Source: Paracoccaceae bacterium
GTDB lineage: Bacteria > Pseudomonadota > Alphaproteobacteria > Rhodobacterales > Rhodobacteraceae
DNA length: 5,406 bases
Assembly: GCA_027030435.1 (NCBI GenBank)
Contig: JALVEX010000040.1
Span: 1-5,406 of the forward strand
Reading direction: 5' to 3'
Below are positions 1 to 5,406 of this stretch, in pieces. A model generated the notes under the pieces. It saw nothing but the letters and a program-made list of their open reading frames with translations. It was not told the origin of the DNA and did not search any database. Position 1 is the stretch's first letter. Each line of letters opens with the position of its first letter. The translations under genes were made by a program, and so were the position numbers.

Positions 1-3133
<3,133 letters not shown>

Positions 3134-3172
3134 GGCGGCAAACTAGCCTGCATGCGGGCGGAATGGAAAGCG

Positions 3173-3289
3173 TCAAGAAGCGGGGCAGGCCTCAAGAAGC
3201 TCGATCCTGTTGCCGAAAGGATCGTTCACATAGGCGCGGCGATAGCCGGGCATGGCAAGCTGAACATGATGGATCTGCCTGAGCACCAT
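3173..3289 (-). pseudogene. VOC/glyoxalase superfamily gene remnant with internal in-frame deletion
   Basis: An ORF of 38 codons. Residues 1-14 (MVLRQIHHVQLAMP) match the usual first strand of small glyoxalase/bleomycin-resistance (VOC) proteins, including the early metal-ligand His region. Residues 14-33 (PGYRRAYVNDPFGNRIELLE) match the usual last strand of the same family, with the typical DPFGN turn and terminal Glu. Family members of this type are about 115-130 residues, so about 80 residues between these two parts are missing while the frame is kept. The start at 3289 has a plausible Shine-Dalgarno, AAAGG at 3300-3296, with a six-base spacer; the frame stays open upstream to 3400 but that part shows no family similarity. 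It points the same way as dnaE, with a 39-base gap. The protein is too short to form a VOC fold, so it is most likely a decayed gene. A very small expressed peptide, or an assembly error removing the middle, cannot be excluded. Family recognition is from memory. Confidence 0.8.
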
Positions 3290-3466
3290 CTTGCGCCTTT
3301 CTTCGTGCTTTCCTGAAAGACCATAAGCCGATCCCTTCAAGAAAACCATTGCTTTGCCCGTGCACATGCGGTTTCCTCGATGCCGGACAAACGGTCGCAC
3401 CCCGCTTTACGTCGCATCGGGCGGGGCGCAGTAGGCCGCGGGAGGAGAAAGCGACACGGATATCCA
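3290..3466. promoter_or_regulatory. Divergent intergenic region between VOC remnant/dnaE and xdhAB
   Basis: These 177 bases separate the leftward VOC remnant from the rightward xdhA start, so promoters for xdhAB and probably for the remnant should lie here. I could not identify a convincing -35/-10 pair on either strand. Visible elements are the AAAGG Shine-Dalgarno for the remnant (3296-3300, minus strand), a small inverted repeat CTTTC-CT-GAAAG at 3308-3319, a GGAGGAG purine run at 3441-3447, and the perfect 8-bp palindrome GGATATCC at 3458-3465 just before the xdhA ATG. Both strands stay open here in some frames, but the translations resemble no known protein. The regulatory role is inferred from gene orientation only. 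Confidence 0.5.
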
Positions 3467-4849
3467 ATGTCTGACGGCATCGTGTTTCTTCTGAACGGAG
3501 AAACGGAGCGCGTGGCGGGTGAGCCGCCCACGCGCACGCTTCTCGATTTCCTGCGTGAAAGAAAGCGCCTCACAGGCACCAAGGAAGGCTGCAACGAGGG
3601 CGATTGCGGCGCCTGCACGGTGATGGTGACGGGGCGGGATGGCGTGGCGCGCGCGCTCAATGCCTGCATCCTCTTCCTGCCCCAGCTGCACGGCAAGGCA
3701 GTGCGCACGGTGGAGGGGATCGCGGGGCCTTCGGGCGAGATGCACCCGGTGCAGCAGGCGATGGTGGAGCATCACGGCTCGCAATGCGGCTTCTGCACGC
3801 CGGGAATCGTGGCCTCGCTCGCGGTGGCGCAGATGAATGGCGAGCGCGATTTCGATCGGGTGCTTGCCGGCAATCTCTGCCGCTGCACCGGCTATGCGCC
3901 GATCAAGCGGGCGGCGGAGGCCGCGGCCGATGCGCCGGTGCCCGAATGGATGCTGGAGGATCGCGCAAAGCTCGAAGCGCTTGAGGTGCCGCCCCTCGCC
4001 ATCGCGCCGCGTTCGGTGGATGAACTGGCCGTGGCCTATGGCAACAATCCCGAGGCGCGGCTCATCGGCGGGGCAACGGATGTGGGGCTCTGGGTCACCA
4101 AGCGGCTGCAGGATCTGGAGAATGTGATCTTCCTCGCCGATGTGGCCGAGCTGAAGGAGATCCGGGTTCGCAGCGATTTCATCCGCCTCGGCGCGATGGT
4201 GCGCGTGAATGCCCTGCGCGAACTGATGGCGGAGCACCACCCCCAACTAGCCGCGATGCTCGCCCGATACGGCTCCGAGCAGGTGCGCAATGCGGGCACC
4301 ATCGGCGGCAATATCGCCAACGGCTCGCCCATCGGCGATGGCCCCCCGGCGCTGATCGCGCTCGGGGCGGATCTGATCCTGCGTCACATGAACAAGCGCC
4401 GGCGCGTGGCGCTCGAGGATTTTTTCATCGATTACGGCAGGCAGGATCTGCGGGCGGGTGAGTTCGTGGAGTGGATCCTGATCCCGCGTCAGCCCGATCG
4501 CCTGCGCTGCTACAAGATCTCCAAGCGTTTCGATCAGGATATCTCGGCGCTTCTGGGGTGCTTCAACATCGTGGTGGAGGATGGCCGGGTGGCCTCGGCG
4601 CGCATTGCCTTCGGCGGCATGGCGGCGATCCCGAAGCGCGCGCATGCTGTGGAAGCGGCGCTTGTGGGCCGGGATTGGAGCGAAGAGACGATCCGCTCGG
4701 CGAAAGCGGCCTTTGCGGAGGATTTCACCCCGATTTCGGACATGCGGGCCTCGGCCGGCTACCGCCTCGCGGCGGCAGAGAACCTCCTGATGCGATATTA
4801 TCTTGAGGATAGAGGCGCGGCCGTGAACGTGCTGGAGGTGGCGCCATGA
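3467..4849 (+). CDS. xdhA: Xanthine dehydrogenase small subunit, two [2Fe-2S] clusters plus FAD domain
   Basis: Electron-transfer subunit of cytoplasmic xanthine dehydrogenase, which oxidises hypoxanthine to xanthine and xanthine to urate and passes electrons to NAD+. It is 460 residues, close to R. capsulatus XdhA (about 462). The plant-type ferredoxin domain has C42, C47, C50 and C67 (GCNEGDCGAC). The second, all-helical iron-sulfur domain has C107, C110, C138 and C140 (QCGFC and CRC). The FAD domain follows from about 175, with FAD-loop motifs LIGGATDVGLWV (199-210) and TIGGNIANGSPIGDGPP (278-294). The C-terminal flavoprotein domain contains KRFDQDIS (353-360) and FGGMA (382-386). The ATG at 3467 is chosen because family similarity starts at once (IVFLLNGE). 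An in-frame ATG at 3380 would add 29 Arg-rich residues with no family match. The purine run GGAGGAG ends 19 bases upstream, too far for a standard site; ACGGA at 3456-3460 is closer but weak. The gene overlaps xdhB by four bases. Confidence 0.97.
   Translation: MSDGIVFLLNGETERVAGEPPTRTLLDFLRERKRLTGTKEGCNEGDCGACTVMVTGRDGVARALNACILFLPQLHGKAVRTVEGIAGPSGEMHPVQQAMVEHHGSQCGFCTPGIVASLAVAQMNGERDFDRVLAGNLCRCTGYAPIKRAAEAAADAPVPEWMLEDRAKLEALEVPPLAIAPRSVDELAVAYGNNPEARLIGGATDVGLWVTKRLQDLENVIFLADVAELKEIRVRSDFIRLGAMVRVNALRELMAEHHPQLAAMLARYGSEQVRNAGTIGGNIANGSPIGDGPPALIALGADLILRHMNKRRRVALEDFFIDYGRQDLRAGEFVEWILIPRQPDRLRCYKISKRFDQDISALLGCFNIVVEDGRVASARIAFGGMAAIPKRAHAVEAALVGRDWSEETIRSAKAAFAEDFTPISDMRASAGYRLAAAENLLMRYYLEDRGAAVNVLEVAP
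4834..4838 (+). promoter_or_regulatory. Ribosome-binding site for xdhB inside the xdhA 3' end
   Basis: GGAGG lies within the final codons of xdhA, seven bases before the xdhB ATG at 4846. It fixes the xdhB start and, with the ATGA overlap, indicates translational coupling that would help keep the two subunits in balance. Confidence 0.85.
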
Positions 4850-5406
4850 GCGGAGTCGTTCACAAGCCGCTGCCCCATGATTCCGCGCCTCTGCACGTGA
4901 CGGGGCGGGCGCATTACGTGGATGACATTCCCACGCCCGCCGGCACGCTGCACCTGGCTTTCGGGCTCAGCGATGTGGCGCATGGAAAGATTGCGCGCAT
5001 GGATCTTTCGGCGGTTCGCGCCGCGCCCGGTGTGGTGGCGGTGCTCATGGCGGACGATCTGCCGGGCGATTGCGATGTTGCGCCTGCCGCCCATGACGAG
5101 CCCTTGCTTGCCGATGGTGAAGTGCATTACCTCGGCCAGCCGGTTTTCCTGGTGGTGGCGGAAAGCCATCTCGAGGCGCGCAAGGCGGCGCGGCTGGGGC
5201 GGATCGAATATGAGGAACTGCCCGCGATCCTGACCATCGATGACGCGCTTGCCGCCGACAGCCGCTTCGAGGGCGGGCCGGTGATCTGGGAGCGGGGCGA
5301 AACCGAAGCGGCTCTGGCAGCCGCGCCGCGACGCCTGAAAGGGCGGATCGAGATCGGCGGGCAGGAGCATTTCTATCTCGAGGGCCAGGCGGCACTGGCC
5401 GAGCCG
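4846..5406 (+). CDS. xdhB: Xanthine dehydrogenase large (molybdopterin) subunit, N-terminal part only
   Basis: Substrate-oxidising subunit that binds the molybdenum cofactor and pairs with XdhA. 187 codons are visible and open to the right edge; R. capsulatus XdhB is about 777 residues, so roughly three quarters is missing. The N-terminus KPLPHDSAPLHVTGRAHYVDD (7-27) and the following stretch to about 135, including YLGQPVFLVVAES (95-107), form the aldehyde oxidase/xanthine dehydrogenase a/b hammerhead domain. GGQEHFYLE at 171-179 is the conserved opening of the molybdopterin-binding domain. The active-site glutamate and the other cofactor loops lie beyond the window and cannot be checked. 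The start is supported by GGAGG seven bases upstream and by the ATGA overlap with the xdhA stop. Cofactor insertion in this family needs XdhC, usually encoded next, but that gene is not visible here. Confidence 0.96.
   Translation, partial: MSGVVHKPLPHDSAPLHVTGRAHYVDDIPTPAGTLHLAFGLSDVAHGKIARMDLSAVRAAPGVVAVLMADDLPGDCDVAPAAHDEPLLADGEVHYLGQPVFLVVAESHLEARKAARLGRIEYEELPAILTIDDALAADSRFEGGPVIWERGETEAALAAAPRRLKGRIEIGGQEHFYLEGQAALAEP

Noticed and set aside
3147..3158. Imperfect palindrome CCTGCATGCGGG upstream of dnaE
   Set aside because: Only 12 bases, with one non-complementary pair. Such short GC-rich palindromes are expected by chance and nothing else supports an operator here.
3150..3176. Possible dnaE promoter: TTGACG (minus strand, 3176-3171) overlapping the VOC remnant stop codon
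   Set aside because: The -35-like hexamer is good, but at a 17-base spacer the -10 position reads ATGCAG, a poor match, so I cannot support it as a promoter.
3308..3319. Inverted repeat CTTTC-CT-GAAAG as a terminator or operator
   Set aside because: The five-base stem with a two-base loop is too short to form a hairpin and has no U-run. It is kept only as a note within the intergenic feature.
3380..3466. In-frame 29-residue N-terminal extension of XdhA
   Set aside because: Arg-rich with no match to the family, no Shine-Dalgarno before the ATG at 3380, and the conserved N-terminus begins right at 3467.
3407..4246. Minus-strand open frame (279 codons) opposite xdhA
   Set aside because: Antisense to the iron-sulfur and FAD motifs of xdhA. 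It is His/Arg-rich with no known fold and is another GC-driven shadow frame.

Overview
The window is ordinary, compact, GC-rich proteobacterial chromosome and most likely comes from an alphaproteobacterium of the Rhodobacterales (Rhodobacter/Paracoccus-like). I base this on recalled family sequences, not a search. The DnaE N-terminus and core read like Rhodobacterales DnaE. The two-subunit XdhA/XdhB arrangement, subunit length and C-terminal residues closely resemble the Rhodobacter capsulatus xanthine dehydrogenase.

Layout: (1) 1-3133, minus strand: dnaE, the DNA polymerase III alpha subunit. It is intact over 1044 codons and cut by the left window edge, so roughly the last 100-130 residues are missing. 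(2) 3134-3172: short gap with no clear ribosome-binding site. (3) 3173-3289, minus strand: a 38-codon remnant of a glyoxalase/bleomycin-resistance (VOC) superfamily gene. Its first and last parts are joined in frame and the middle is missing. (4) 3290-3466: divergent intergenic region between the leftward VOC remnant/dnaE and the rightward xdh genes. (5) 3467-4849, plus strand: xdhA, complete, carrying two [2Fe-2S] clusters and the FAD domain. (6) 4846 to the right edge, plus strand: xdhB, the molybdopterin subunit, first 187 codons only.

xdhA and xdhB overlap by four bases (ATGA), with a strong Shine-Dalgarno inside the xdhA end. They form a translationally coupled purine-catabolism operon that converts hypoxanthine to xanthine to urate. 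In relatives xdhC (cofactor insertion) usually follows, but it would lie outside this window. dnaE is a replication housekeeping gene with no functional link to xdh; the two simply diverge from the same intergenic region.

I found no RNA genes, mobile elements, CRISPR arrays or novel multi-gene system. The one clearly unusual item is the internally deleted VOC gene.
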